Below, in pieces: positions 33,079-41,184 of a stretch of 64,000 nt of DNA (within the stretch, counting starts at the first letter, position 1; each line of letters begins with the position of its first letter). The DNA comes from Peristeroidobacter soli. GTDB lineage: Bacteria > Pseudomonadota > Gammaproteobacteria > Steroidobacterales > Steroidobacteraceae. Position numbers and translations under genes: made by a program. The notes under the pieces were generated by a model. The model did no database searches, was not told the origin of the DNA, and saw only the letters and a list, made by a program, of their open reading frames with translations. The stretch covers positions 1,054,001-1,118,000 of the forward strand of contig NZ_RYEV01000003.1 of assembly GCF_004138485.1 (NCBI RefSeq), given 5' to 3'.

Positions 33079-33660
33079 ATGCTGAATCCTTCTGTTGCGC
33101 GTCTGCGTATCGTCGGTATCGGCGGTACCACCAAAGCCGGCTCGTCGACCGAGAAGGCGCTGGTCGCCTGTCTCACGGCGGCCGGGCGGTTGGGAGCGGA
33201 GGTGCAGGTGATTCCCGGCGCAGCGCTGGCCAGTCTGCCGCTGTATTCCCCGGAAGAGACGCTGCGGACGCCGGAGCAACTGCGCTTCGTCGATACGGTC
33301 CGGCAGGCGGACGGTCTGATCCTCGCGACCCCGGCGTATCACGCCGGTATGTCGGGGCTGCTGAAGAACGCCATCGACCTGCTCGAAGACCTGCGCGACG
33401 AACCCCGGCCGTACCTGGATGGCCGGGCGGTGGGCTGCATCGTGACGGCGTATGGCTGGCAGGGGGCCGGGACGACGCTGACTTCGGTGCGGACCATCGT
33501 GCATGCCCTGCGCGGCTGGCCGACCCCGCTCGGGGTGACGCTGAACACCGCGATTCCGCTGTTCGATGCGACGGGCTCGTGCATGGACGAGAAGACCCAG
33601 ACCCAGTTCGAGATGCTGGCGGCGCAAGTCGTCGGCTTCGCGGCGCGTTTCGCCGCATAA
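33079..33660 (+). CDS. NADPH-dependent FMN reductase family protein
   Basis: 193 residues with a flavodoxin-like fold. RIVGIGGTTKAGSSTEKAL is the FMN phosphate-binding start and LILATPAYHAGMSGLLKNAIDLL the conserved flavin-contacting segment. Proteins of this family reduce FMN, quinones or azo compounds. It follows the kinase gene by 47 bp and is probably independently transcribed; a GC-rich hairpin (GGGGCC/GGCCCC near 33710-33724) lies behind it. Confidence 0.87.
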   Translation: MLNPSVARLRIVGIGGTTKAGSSTEKALVACLTAAGRLGAEVQVIPGAALASLPLYSPEETLRTPEQLRFVDTVRQADGLILATPAYHAGMSGLLKNAIDLLEDLRDEPRPYLDGRAVGCIVTAYGWQGAGTTLTSVRTIVHALRGWPTPLGVTLNTAIPLFDATGSCMDEKTQTQFEMLAAQVVGFAARFAA

Positions 33661-33690
33661 ATTTCCTGACAGCCTGCCAGGGACGATTAA

Positions 33691-33742
33691 AGGTTTATCA
33701 GTTAGTTCGGGGCCTCCGGGCCCCGGGTTACTCTATAAACCT
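33691..33742 (+). promoter_or_regulatory. Promoter region of the RND efflux operon
   Basis: Inverted repeats AGGTTTAT (33691-33698) and ATAAACCT (33735-33742) are separated by 36 bp containing a GC-rich hairpin. The right copy contains a TATAAA-like -10. It is a candidate control site for the TetR-type regulator at 37998. Confidence 0.35.
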
Positions 33743-33763
33743 CGCTAACGGACAGTGAATTCA

Positions 33764-34849
33764 ATGTCATATCGACGTTCCCGCCTTCCCGCCCCGTCGC
33801 AGTGGGTCGTGTGCGCGATGCTTTTGCTCGCCGCCGCGGGGTGCTCGCGCCAACCGGCCGGGCAGGGCAAGCCCGTCGGCCCGCAGACCATCGATGTGGA
33901 GACCGCCGCAGCGACCATTCAGCCGCTCGGGGTCGAGATCGAAGCGGTGGGTACGGCTCGCGCCAACGAGTCGGTCGAAGTGACCTCCAAAGCGTCCAAC
34001 ACGGTCACCGCGATTCGTTTCGAGGAGGGCGACCGGGTTCGCAAGGGCGCGGTCCTGGTCGAGCTCAATGGCGACGAAGCCCGCGCCGCGCTGGCGGAAG
34101 CCGAAGCCGCGCTCGCCGAAAGTCAGAACAACTTCAAGCGCAGCCGCGATCTGTATTCGCAGCAGGCGCTGTCGGTGTCGCAGCTCGATCTGATCGAATC
34201 GACGTTGAAAGGCAATCAGGCGCGGGTCGATGTGGCCAAGGCGCGCCTGGCGGACACCATCATTCGCGCCAGCTTCGATGGCAAGACCGGCTTTCGCCGC
34301 GTCAGTCCGGGCAGCCTGGTCAGCCCGGGCACGGTGATCACCACGCTCGACGACACGTCGGTCATCAAGCTCGATTTCACCGTCGCCGAAACTTATTTGT
34401 ATGCATTGGAGAAGAATCTGCCGGTGACCGCGGCGACCGCGGGCCTGCCGGGGCGTGAGTTCAAGGGCAAGGTCAGTCAGATCGATTCGCGTGTCGATCC
34501 GGTGAGTCGTTCGATCGCCGTGCGCGCCGAATTGCCGAATCCCAAAGGCGAGCTGCGGCCGGGCATGTTCATGACGGTGAAGTTGCAAGGCGAAGTGTCG
34601 CCGGCGCTGCTGGTGCCGGAAAACGCCATCGTGCCGGAGCAAGGCCATACGTTTGTTTTCGTGGTCGAAAACGGCGAGGCGAGCCGTCGCCAGGTGAAGC
34701 TCGGCAAACGTCGTCCCGGCGTGGTCGAGGTCGTCGACGGCTTGAAGGAACACGAGCGCGTGGTGGTCGAGGGAACGCAGAACCTGCGCGATGGCGGCCC
34801 GGTGCGCGAGCACGGCGCGCAGGCCGAGCAGCAGAAAGCGAGCTCCTGA
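33764..34849 (+). CDS. RND efflux periplasmic adaptor (membrane fusion lipoprotein)
   Basis: 361 residues from ATG 33764; a GTG three codons upstream is also possible. Lipobox AAGC lies after a short signal (LLLAAAGCSRQ). The HlyD-type architecture is clear: a lipoyl half (TSKASNTVTAIRFEEGDRVRKGA), a coiled-coil hairpin (LAEAEAALAESQNNFKRSRD), the second lipoyl half and beta-barrel (RPGMFMTVKLQGEV). It bridges the inner-membrane pump, encoded 4 bp downstream, with an outer-membrane channel that is not in this window. Confidence 0.93.
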   Translation: MSYRRSRLPAPSQWVVCAMLLLAAAGCSRQPAGQGKPVGPQTIDVETAAATIQPLGVEIEAVGTARANESVEVTSKASNTVTAIRFEEGDRVRKGAVLVELNGDEARAALAEAEAALAESQNNFKRSRDLYSQQALSVSQLDLIESTLKGNQARVDVAKARLADTIIRASFDGKTGFRRVSPGSLVSPGTVITTLDDTSVIKLDFTVAETYLYALEKNLPVTAATAGLPGREFKGKVSQIDSRVDPVSRSIAVRAELPNPKGELRPGMFMTVKLQGEVSPALLVPENAIVPEQGHTFVFVVENGEASRRQVKLGKRRPGVVEVVDGLKEHERVVVEGTQNLRDGGPVREHGAQAEQQKASS

Positions 34850-34853
34850 AGTC

Positions 34854-37800
34854 ATGAAGCTGTCCGAGCTGTCGGTCCGCCGCCCGGTCTTCGCGACCGT
34901 CATCAGCCTGCTGCTGATCATTTTCGGTCTGGTGTCGCTGCAGCGCCTGGCGGTGCGTGAGTATCCGGACATCGATCGCCCGGTGGTCTCCATCACCACC
35001 ACTTACACGGGTGCCTCGTCCGCGGTCATCGAAACCAAGATCACGCAGGTCATCGAGGATTCGATCGCCGGCATCGAAGGCATTCTCAAGATCGAATCCG
35101 ACAGTGAAGACGAACGTTCCTCGGTGCGCATCGAGTTCGATGTGGATCGTGATATCGACGGCGCGACCAACGACGTGCGCGATCGCGTGGCGCGCGTGCT
35201 GGGCAACCTGCCGGAAGAGGCGGATCCGCCGGAAGTGTTGAAAGCCGACGCCAGCGCCGATCCAATCATGTACATCATGTTGAACTCCGAGAACATGTCG
35301 GTGCTGGAGCTCAACGATTATGCCGAGCGCAATCTCATCGATCGGCTGTCGACGGTACCGGGCGTGGCGCGCATTTCCCTCAACGGTGGCGGCCGCTACT
35401 CCATGCGCATCTGGCTGGATCGTCAGGCGCTCGCGGCGCGCCAGCTGACGGTGACCGACATCGAAGACGCGCTCCGTCGCGAGAACGTCGAGTTGCCCGC
35501 CGGTCGCATCGAGTCGAAAACCCGCGAGTTCACCTTGCGTACCCTGGTCGGGTTGCAGAGTGAACAGAACTTTCGCGATCTGGTGATCTCGCGCGGCGCC
35601 GACGGTCATCTCATCCGCCTGGGCGAAGTGGCCAATGTACAGCTGGCGACGGAGAACGATCGCACGACCGCCCGCTTCGAAGGCCAGGCCGTCGTGACGA
35701 TGGGCGTGGAGGCGCAATCGAAGGCGAACACGCTGGACATCGTGCGCGGCGTGCGCGCTGAAATCGACAGGCTGCAGGAGACGATGCCTCGCGGCATGAA
35801 GTTGCAGGTCGGTGTCGACAACGGCATCGCCATCGAAGCGGCGCTGCGTGAGGTCATCATTGCCGTGGTGTTTGCGCTGATCTCCGTGCTCGCGGTGATC
35901 TACGCGTTCCTCGGCAGCTTGCGAGCGACGCTGATCCCGGCCGTGACCATTCCCGTGTCCATCGTCGCTTCGTTCACCGTGATGTATGCGATGGGCTATT
36001 CCATCAACGTGCTGACCCTGCTCGGCCTGGTGCTGGCCATCGGTCTGGTGGTGGACGACGCCATCGTCGTGCTCGAGAACGTGCATCGACGCACGGAGCT
36101 GGGCGAGCCGCCGCTGGTTGCTTCGGTGACCGGCAGTCGCGAGATCGGCTTCGCGGTCATCGCGACGACGCTGACACTCGCGGCTGTGTTCATTCCGATT
36201 TCCTTCCTGCCCGGTGACATCGGCCGCCTGTTCAGCGAGTTCGGTTTCACGCTGGCGGCGTCCGTGCTGTTCTCGGCGCTGGTTGCATTGACGCTGACGC
36301 CGATGCTGGCCTCGAAGCTGCCCGAGTCCGAGATGCATCGGAATCGGTTCGCGCAGATGGTGGATCGCTTCTTCCGCAGGCTCGCCGAGGTTTATGACAA
36401 GCGCTTGCGCTCGTTGATTCGTCGGCCGTGGCTGGTGATGGGCATGGTCGGGGCGCTGGTCGTACTCGGCGCGTTGACGTTCCGGTCCGTGCCGTCGGAA
36501 TTCACGCCGACCGCCGACGTGGGGCGCGTCAGTGTGACCATCGAAGCACCGGAAGGCACGAGCTTCGATCACATGTATCAATACGGCCTGAAGCTCGAAG
36601 CCATTGCGCTCAAAGAGCAGCAGGCACATGGCGATATCGCTCACGTGCTGTTGCGTGTGCCTGGTGGCCAGGGCGGCGGTCCGGCGCGCACCGGCGACGT
36701 GAATTCGGCGCGCGTCGCGATGATGCTGGTCGACTGGCACGATCGTGAGCGCTCGGCATCGCAGATCGCGGATGCGGTCGTGAAGGAAGCGCAAAAGGCC
36801 ATGCCGGGCGTGCGCGCCATGGCGAATCAGCAGGGCAGCCTGGGTAGACGCGGTTCAGGCCGTCCGTTCGAAGCGGTGCTCGGCGGACCCGACTACGAAA
36901 CATTGGCGAAGTGGTCGAACCACATGATGGACATGGCGCGGCAGAACCCGGGCCTGCGCAACCTCGACGCCAGCTACAAGGAGCGCAAGCCGCAAATCCG
37001 GGTCTCGGTGGATCGGAGTCGTGCGGCGGAATTGGGCGTGTCGCTGGAGACGGTCGGTCGGACGCTGGAGACCGTGCTCGGCTCGCGCATCGTGACGACG
37101 TATGTCGATCGCGGTCGCGAGTACAACGTCATCTTGCAAGCCGCCGACGAAGCGCGCGAGACCATCACCGATCTCACCAACATTCGAGTGCGCTCGACGC
37201 GTGGCGACGCGTTGATTCCGCTTTCCAACGTCGTACATCTCGAAGAAACGGCGGGCGCGGTGCAGCTGCCGCGCTTCAATCGTTTGCGTTCGGTGGAGGT
37301 TCGTGCCGATCTCGCGCCGGGCTACACGATGGGCGAAGCGATTCAGTGGTTCCAGGAAACCGCGGCGCGCGAACTGCCGGAAGCGACGGTGATGTGGGAC
37401 GGTGAGTCCGGCGAATACATGCGTGCCGGACAGCAGATGTATCTCACGTTCTTTTTCGCGCTCGCCATCGTGTTCCTGGTGCTGGCGGCACAGTTCGAAA
37501 GCTTCGTGCATCCGGCCATCATCATGGTCACCGTGCCCTTGGCGTTGCTGGGCGCGGTGTTCGGGCTGAAGCTGTATGGGGCGACGATCAACATCTTCAG
37601 TCAGATCGCCGTGATCATGCTGATCGGCATTGCCGCCAAGAACGGCGTGCTGATCGTCGAGTTCGCCAATCAATTGCGCGACCAGGGCGTCGAATTCATG
37701 GAAGCCGTGGTGAAGGCGGCCGAAACGCGCTTGCGTCCGGTGCTGATGACGAGCTTGTGTACGGCGTTCGGCGCGTTGCCGTTGTTGTTCGCGACGGGCG

Positions 37801-38015
37801 CGGGTTCCGAGCAGCGCGTTCCCATTGGCATCGTCGTGTTCTACGGCACGATCGTTTCAGTGTTTCTGACGCTGTTCGCCGTGCCTGCGGTGTACTCCGT
37901 GTTCGCGCGCCGGACCAAGTCGCCCGAGCATGTCAGCCGCGTTCTGGACAAGATGCTCGGCGAACATACGCCGCCGAGCGAACCGCAGGGCGAGCGTTCA
38001 CCCGCTACGCATTAA
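34854..38015 (+). CDS. RND multidrug efflux pump, inner-membrane subunit (AcrB/MexF-like)
   Basis: 1053 residues, full length for the HAE-1 family. It starts MKLSELSVRRPVFATVIS; conserved features include YPDIDRPVVSITTTYTGAS, the proton-relay aspartates in LAIGLVVDDAIVVLENVHRR, and the C-terminal LIGIAAKNGVLIVEFANQLR. It exports hydrophobic compounds from the periplasm using the proton gradient. It is coupled to the adaptor gene and overlaps the convergent TetR gene by 18 bp. The substrate cannot be told from sequence. Confidence 0.95.
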   Translation: MKLSELSVRRPVFATVISLLLIIFGLVSLQRLAVREYPDIDRPVVSITTTYTGASSAVIETKITQVIEDSIAGIEGILKIESDSEDERSSVRIEFDVDRDIDGATNDVRDRVARVLGNLPEEADPPEVLKADASADPIMYIMLNSENMSVLELNDYAERNLIDRLSTVPGVARISLNGGGRYSMRIWLDRQALAARQLTVTDIEDALRRENVELPAGRIESKTREFTLRTLVGLQSEQNFRDLVISRGADGHLIRLGEVANVQLATENDRTTARFEGQAVVTMGVEAQSKANTLDIVRGVRAEIDRLQETMPRGMKLQVGVDNGIAIEAALREVIIAVVFALISVLAVIYAFLGSLRATLIPAVTIPVSIVASFTVMYAMGYSINVLTLLGLVLAIGLVVDDAIVVLENVHRRTELGEPPLVASVTGSREIGFAVIATTLTLAAVFIPISFLPGDIGRLFSEFGFTLAASVLFSALVALTLTPMLASKLPESEMHRNRFAQMVDRFFRRLAEVYDKRLRSLIRRPWLVMGMVGALVVLGALTFRSVPSEFTPTADVGRVSVTIEAPEGTSFDHMYQYGLKLEAIALKEQQAHGDIAHVLLRVPGGQGGGPARTGDVNSARVAMMLVDWHDRERSASQIADAVVKEAQKAMPGVRAMANQQGSLGRRGSGRPFEAVLGGPDYETLAKWSNHMMDMARQNPGLRNLDASYKERKPQIRVSVDRSRAAELGVSLETVGRTLETVLGSRIVTTYVDRGREYNVILQAADEARETITDLTNIRVRSTRGDALIPLSNVVHLEETAGAVQLPRFNRLRSVEVRADLAPGYTMGEAIQWFQETAARELPEATVMWDGESGEYMRAGQQMYLTFFFALAIVFLVLAAQFESFVHPAIIMVTVPLALLGAVFGLKLYGATINIFSQIAVIMLIGIAAKNGVLIVEFANQLRDQGVEFMEAVVKAAETRLRPVLMTSLCTAFGALPLLFATGAGSEQRVPIGIVVFYGTIVSVFLTLFAVPAVYSVFARRTKSPEHVSRVLDKMLGEHTPPSEPQGERSPATH

Positions 38016-39224
38016 GCCTTCGAACATCGGGCGCACGTGAATCTTCGCAACGTTCTGTTGCGTGACTCCGGGTGCCCACTGATGCACCTCGGCGGCTGCG
38101 TTGATCATCGCTGTGATCATTTGGGCGCCGATGCTGGTATCCACCGGGCGCAACGAGCCATCGGCGATGCCGTCGGTGAGCACCAGTGAAATGCGGCCGG
38201 AGTTGCGGTCGAACTCGCTGAGCAGGCGGGAGCCGATCTCCTCCGGCACCGAGGTGAGCGCCAGCGTTCGCAACAGCGGCGCCTTGCCAGAGAGCTGATA
38301 TTCCGTCAGGGCATTGCAGGCCACGAGCAGGTGCTCGGCGCCGTTATTCGCGGAATTGCCTGATTCCTTGAGCGTTCGTTGCAGGATGTCGAGCGTGCGC
38401 TGGAAACACGCCACGATCAGGTCGTCCTTGTTCTCCAGGTGATGATAGAACGAGCCCTTGGTGAGATTCAGGTGCTCGGAGATCTTCTGCACCGAAGCGC
38501 CGAGATAGCCGCGTTCGTTGACCAGCAGCGTGGCGGCTTGCAGAAACGTTTCTCGCGCGGCGCTGGTCTTGTCGGTCTCGACCGGCGTGACCTGCAGCGA
38601 TCGGGGCCGCCATGATTTGCCGGACGGCAGGATGCCATTCTCCAGAATGTCCAGCGTGTGAGCGGCGAGCCGGCCGTAGTCGTCGACGTGATAACGCGGG
38701 GTCCACACGACCGACCACGCCAGCTGTGATAACACGAACAGCGTGCGGGCGTTGTAGTCGACGCGATCGAGATCGGTCGGCATACCGGGCTTCTCCAGCA
38801 GTGCGCGCAGACTGCGGAACATTCGAATGAACGCTTCGCCGAGTCCTGGATCCGGGAGCGCGCGAATGTCGTTGAAGCCGGCGATGGGGTCGGCCTCGCC
38901 CGTCGTCACCGCGGCGCTGAATTCGAACCAGGCGCGGACAAATATCTCCAGCGCCTCGCGTGCTGTCCCGGCGTCCTGCGCCGTCGCAATCAACTGTTCG
39001 TAACGTTCGATGGAACGGTAATAGACCGTGGCCGCCAGCTCTTCCTTGCTCTTGAAGTAATACATGACGGCCGGCGCGACCAGGTCGAGCCGTCGCGCCA
39101 CGTCGGCCAGCGTCATGCCGCGCACGCCGCGACGGTTCATGACTTCCACCGCGGCGCGCACGATCGTTTCCCGCCGCTTGTGGAATTTTTCGGTGCCGGT
39201 CTTTTTGCCGTCGGGCTGGCGCAT
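37998..39224 (-). CDS. Tandem double-TetR transcriptional regulator
   Basis: 408 residues, twice the normal TetR length. The first unit has its helix-turn-helix in GMTLADVARRLDLVAPAVMYYFKSKEEL; the second, starting near residue 220, has GASVQKISEHLNLTKGSFYHHLENKDDL. Each is followed by an all-helical ligand domain. The reading frame is uninterrupted, with no frameshift. It is convergent with the RND pump and may repress it, or may regulate the MBL gene that diverges from it at 39289. Two DNA-binding heads in one chain could mimic a dimer. Confidence 0.9.
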   Translation of the reverse strand: MRQPDGKKTGTEKFHKRRETIVRAAVEVMNRRGVRGMTLADVARRLDLVAPAVMYYFKSKEELAATVYYRSIERYEQLIATAQDAGTAREALEIFVRAWFEFSAAVTTGEADPIAGFNDIRALPDPGLGEAFIRMFRSLRALLEKPGMPTDLDRVDYNARTLFVLSQLAWSVVWTPRYHVDDYGRLAAHTLDILENGILPSGKSWRPRSLQVTPVETDKTSAARETFLQAATLLVNERGYLGASVQKISEHLNLTKGSFYHHLENKDDLIVACFQRTLDILQRTLKESGNSANNGAEHLLVACNALTEYQLSGKAPLLRTLALTSVPEEIGSRLLSEFDRNSGRISLVLTDGIADGSLRPVDTSIGAQMITAMINAAAEVHQWAPGVTQQNVAKIHVRPMFEGLMRSG

Positions 39225-39288
39225 CGTTGGCCAAAACCATAACGATATTGGCGAGGAATTGCGAGCCGTCCGCGGCTATCATGCCCGC

Positions 39289-40242
39289 ATGAGCACGCCG
39301 ACCGCCGAGTTCTGCCAGCGTCTGAGTGACGGCCTGTATGTCATCGACACCGGCTTTGTCCGGCCGCGTTTCGATGCCGCGTTTCTGGTCGTCGACGAGG
39401 GCCGCGCCGCTTATATCGATACCGGCCCGAACAACGCAGTGCCGAGATTGCTGGCGGCGCTGCAATCGATCGGGCTCGAACGCAGTGCCGTCGATTACGT
39501 CATTCCCACGCACGTGCATCTGGATCACGCCGGCGGGGTAGGGCTGCTGATGAGCGAGCTGCCCAACGCGAAAATGTTGATTCATCCGCGAGGTGCGCGT
39601 CACCTCGTCGATCCGTCGGCGCTGATGGAAGGCGTGCGCGCGGTGTATGGCATCGAAGCGGCGGATCGTGACTACGGCGAGCTGGTGCCCGTGCCGGAAG
39701 ACCGAGTCATGACTTCCGCGGAAGGCATGGTCGTGAATGTGGGCAAGCGGCCGCTCCGATTCATGGATACGCCCGGTCATGCCAGACATCACCACTGCAT
39801 CTGGGACGAAGCGACTCGCGGCTGGTTCACCGGCGATACTTTCGGCATCGTGTATCCCGAGCTGCACACACCGAACGGTCCGTACATCGTGCCGGCCACA
39901 GCGCCGGTGCAGTTCGATCAAGACGCCTTGCATGAGTCCGTCGGCCGGCTGCTGGCGGAGCGGCCGGAACTGATGTACCTGACCCACTTCGGCGCGGTGG
40001 CCCATCCGGAACAGTTGGCGGTGCAGTTTCTTTCACAAGTGGACGAGATGGTGGTCACTGCCCGTTCGCTGGCGCTGGTGTCGGATCGTCATGAACAGCT
40101 GAAGCGGGCGTTCGCCGGGATCTACATCGCCGAGCTGCGGCGCTCGGGCTCGACCCAGCCGGAGTCCTTCCTACACGCGATGCTCGCCAACGACCTCGAG
40201 CTGAATGCCCAGGGTCTGGGGGCCTGGCTCAACAAACATTAG
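39289..40242 (+). CDS. MBL-fold metallo-hydrolase
   Basis: 317 residues from ATG 39289. The metallo-beta-lactamase metal motif is complete: THVHLDHAGG (HxHxDH), DTPGHARHHHCIWD and the Asp in FTGDTFG, with a later TRY-type His in TPGHAR. It is divergent from the double-TetR gene, 64 bp away, and may be its target. The fold covers hydrolases of thioesters, lactones and other esters; substrate unknown. A small ACAAAC/GTTTGT inverted repeat spans its stop codon. Confidence 0.87.
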   Translation: MSTPTAEFCQRLSDGLYVIDTGFVRPRFDAAFLVVDEGRAAYIDTGPNNAVPRLLAALQSIGLERSAVDYVIPTHVHLDHAGGVGLLMSELPNAKMLIHPRGARHLVDPSALMEGVRAVYGIEAADRDYGELVPVPEDRVMTSAEGMVVNVGKRPLRFMDTPGHARHHHCIWDEATRGWFTGDTFGIVYPELHTPNGPYIVPATAPVQFDQDALHESVGRLLAERPELMYLTHFGAVAHPEQLAVQFLSQVDEMVVTARSLALVSDRHEQLKRAFAGIYIAELRRSGSTQPESFLHAMLANDLELNAQGLGAWLNKH

Positions 40243-40393
40243 TTTGTAGGAAAAGCCTTTCTTCCCCGGCAATTCCGCAGGCAATTCAGGATTCGCCTAA
40301 AGGCCAACGGCGCGGATTCGTGATGTATTGCACTGAACGTCGCAATGCAGCTCCCGCATCCTGCGCACGCCCCTTCCGCCTCCTGGATCGAAC

Positions 40394-40762
40394 ATGTCCG
40401 CAGAATTGATGCCCATCATCGCCTTCATCTCAGGCGCCATGGTCGCCGCGATTTTGTCGTCGCTGACCGTTTCACGTGCCGTCAAGGTTCAGCAGGAGAT
40501 CCTGAAACGGGGCCAGGTCGCCCATGGCCGCATCCTGCATATCTGGCGCCCCAAGCTGCGCGGTGCCTTCGCCCGCATCTACTTCGAGTTCGAGCCGCAC
40601 GGCGAGGACGGCACGGTGCGCGGTTGTCATGTCGACCGGCGCCCGGCCGACGAAATGCGCGCCTCGCTGCCGGCGGTTGGCACGACCGTGGCCGTGCGTT
40701 ATTTGCCGGACCAGCCCAAGCAGGCGGTGATTGCCCGCCTCGTGTCCCGTTTTACCGACTAA
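40394..40762 (+). CDS. DUF3592-like small membrane protein
   Basis: 122 residues. One N-terminal membrane helix (IIAFISGAMVAAILSSLTV) precedes a small beta domain (GQVAHGRILHIWRPKLRGAF) ending in GTTVAVRYLPDQPKQAVIAR, the pattern of DUF3592 proteins. No function is assigned to the family. The gene is preceded by ~150 bp with no other feature. Confidence 0.65.
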   Translation: MSAELMPIIAFISGAMVAAILSSLTVSRAVKVQQEILKRGQVAHGRILHIWRPKLRGAFARIYFEFEPHGEDGTVRGCHVDRRPADEMRASLPAVGTTVAVRYLPDQPKQAVIARLVSRFTD

Positions 40763-40843
40763 AACGTTGACTACGACGGAACCAACCGTCGTGCCCCCTC
40801 ATTTCGTCGTCGATAGTGGTTACGACGCCCCGGAGGAGGGACT

Positions 40844-41110
40844 ATGGGTATTCTCGTTTGGTTGATCGTCGGTGGCGTGTGTGGCTGGCTGGCCAGCATC
40901 ATCATGCGCACCGATGCCCAGCAAGGCATCCTGTTGAACGTGATCGTCGGCATCGTCGGCGCGTTGCTGGCGGGCTTCATCATTTCGCCAATGGTGGGGG
41001 TTGGCACGATCAACGAGGGCATCTCGCTCGCGACCTTCCTGGTGTCGTTGCTGGGCGCGGTGATCCTGCTTGCGATCGTCAATCTGTTCCGTCGAGGCAG
41101 CGTGCGCTGA
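40844..41110 (+). CDS. GlsB/YeaQ/YmgE stress-response membrane protein
   Basis: 88 residues with three membrane segments and the Gly-rich repeats of the transglycosylase-associated family (LIVGGVCGWLASIIMRTDAQ, GIVGALLAGFIIS). A strong GGAGGAGGG Shine-Dalgarno precedes the ATG. Family members are small inner-membrane proteins induced by stress; their molecular role is unknown. A strong terminator follows. Confidence 0.92.
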   Translation: MGILVWLIVGGVCGWLASIIMRTDAQQGILLNVIVGIVGALLAGFIISPMVGVGTINEGISLATFLVSLLGAVILLAIVNLFRRGSVR

Positions 41111-41133
41111 AAAGCGTGGCTGACGTTGGAATG

Positions 41134-41167
41134 AAAAAGGGCCGGCTATCCGCCGGCCCTTTTTTTA
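41134..41167. terminator. Bidirectional intrinsic terminator
   Basis: AAAAA precedes a stem AGGGCCGGC pairing with GCCGGCCCT around TATCC, followed by T7. It can end both the plus-strand glsB-like gene and the minus-strand peptidase gene, whose stop is at 41185. Confidence 0.93.
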
Positions 41168-41184
41168 TCTACGCGTAAAGGGAA

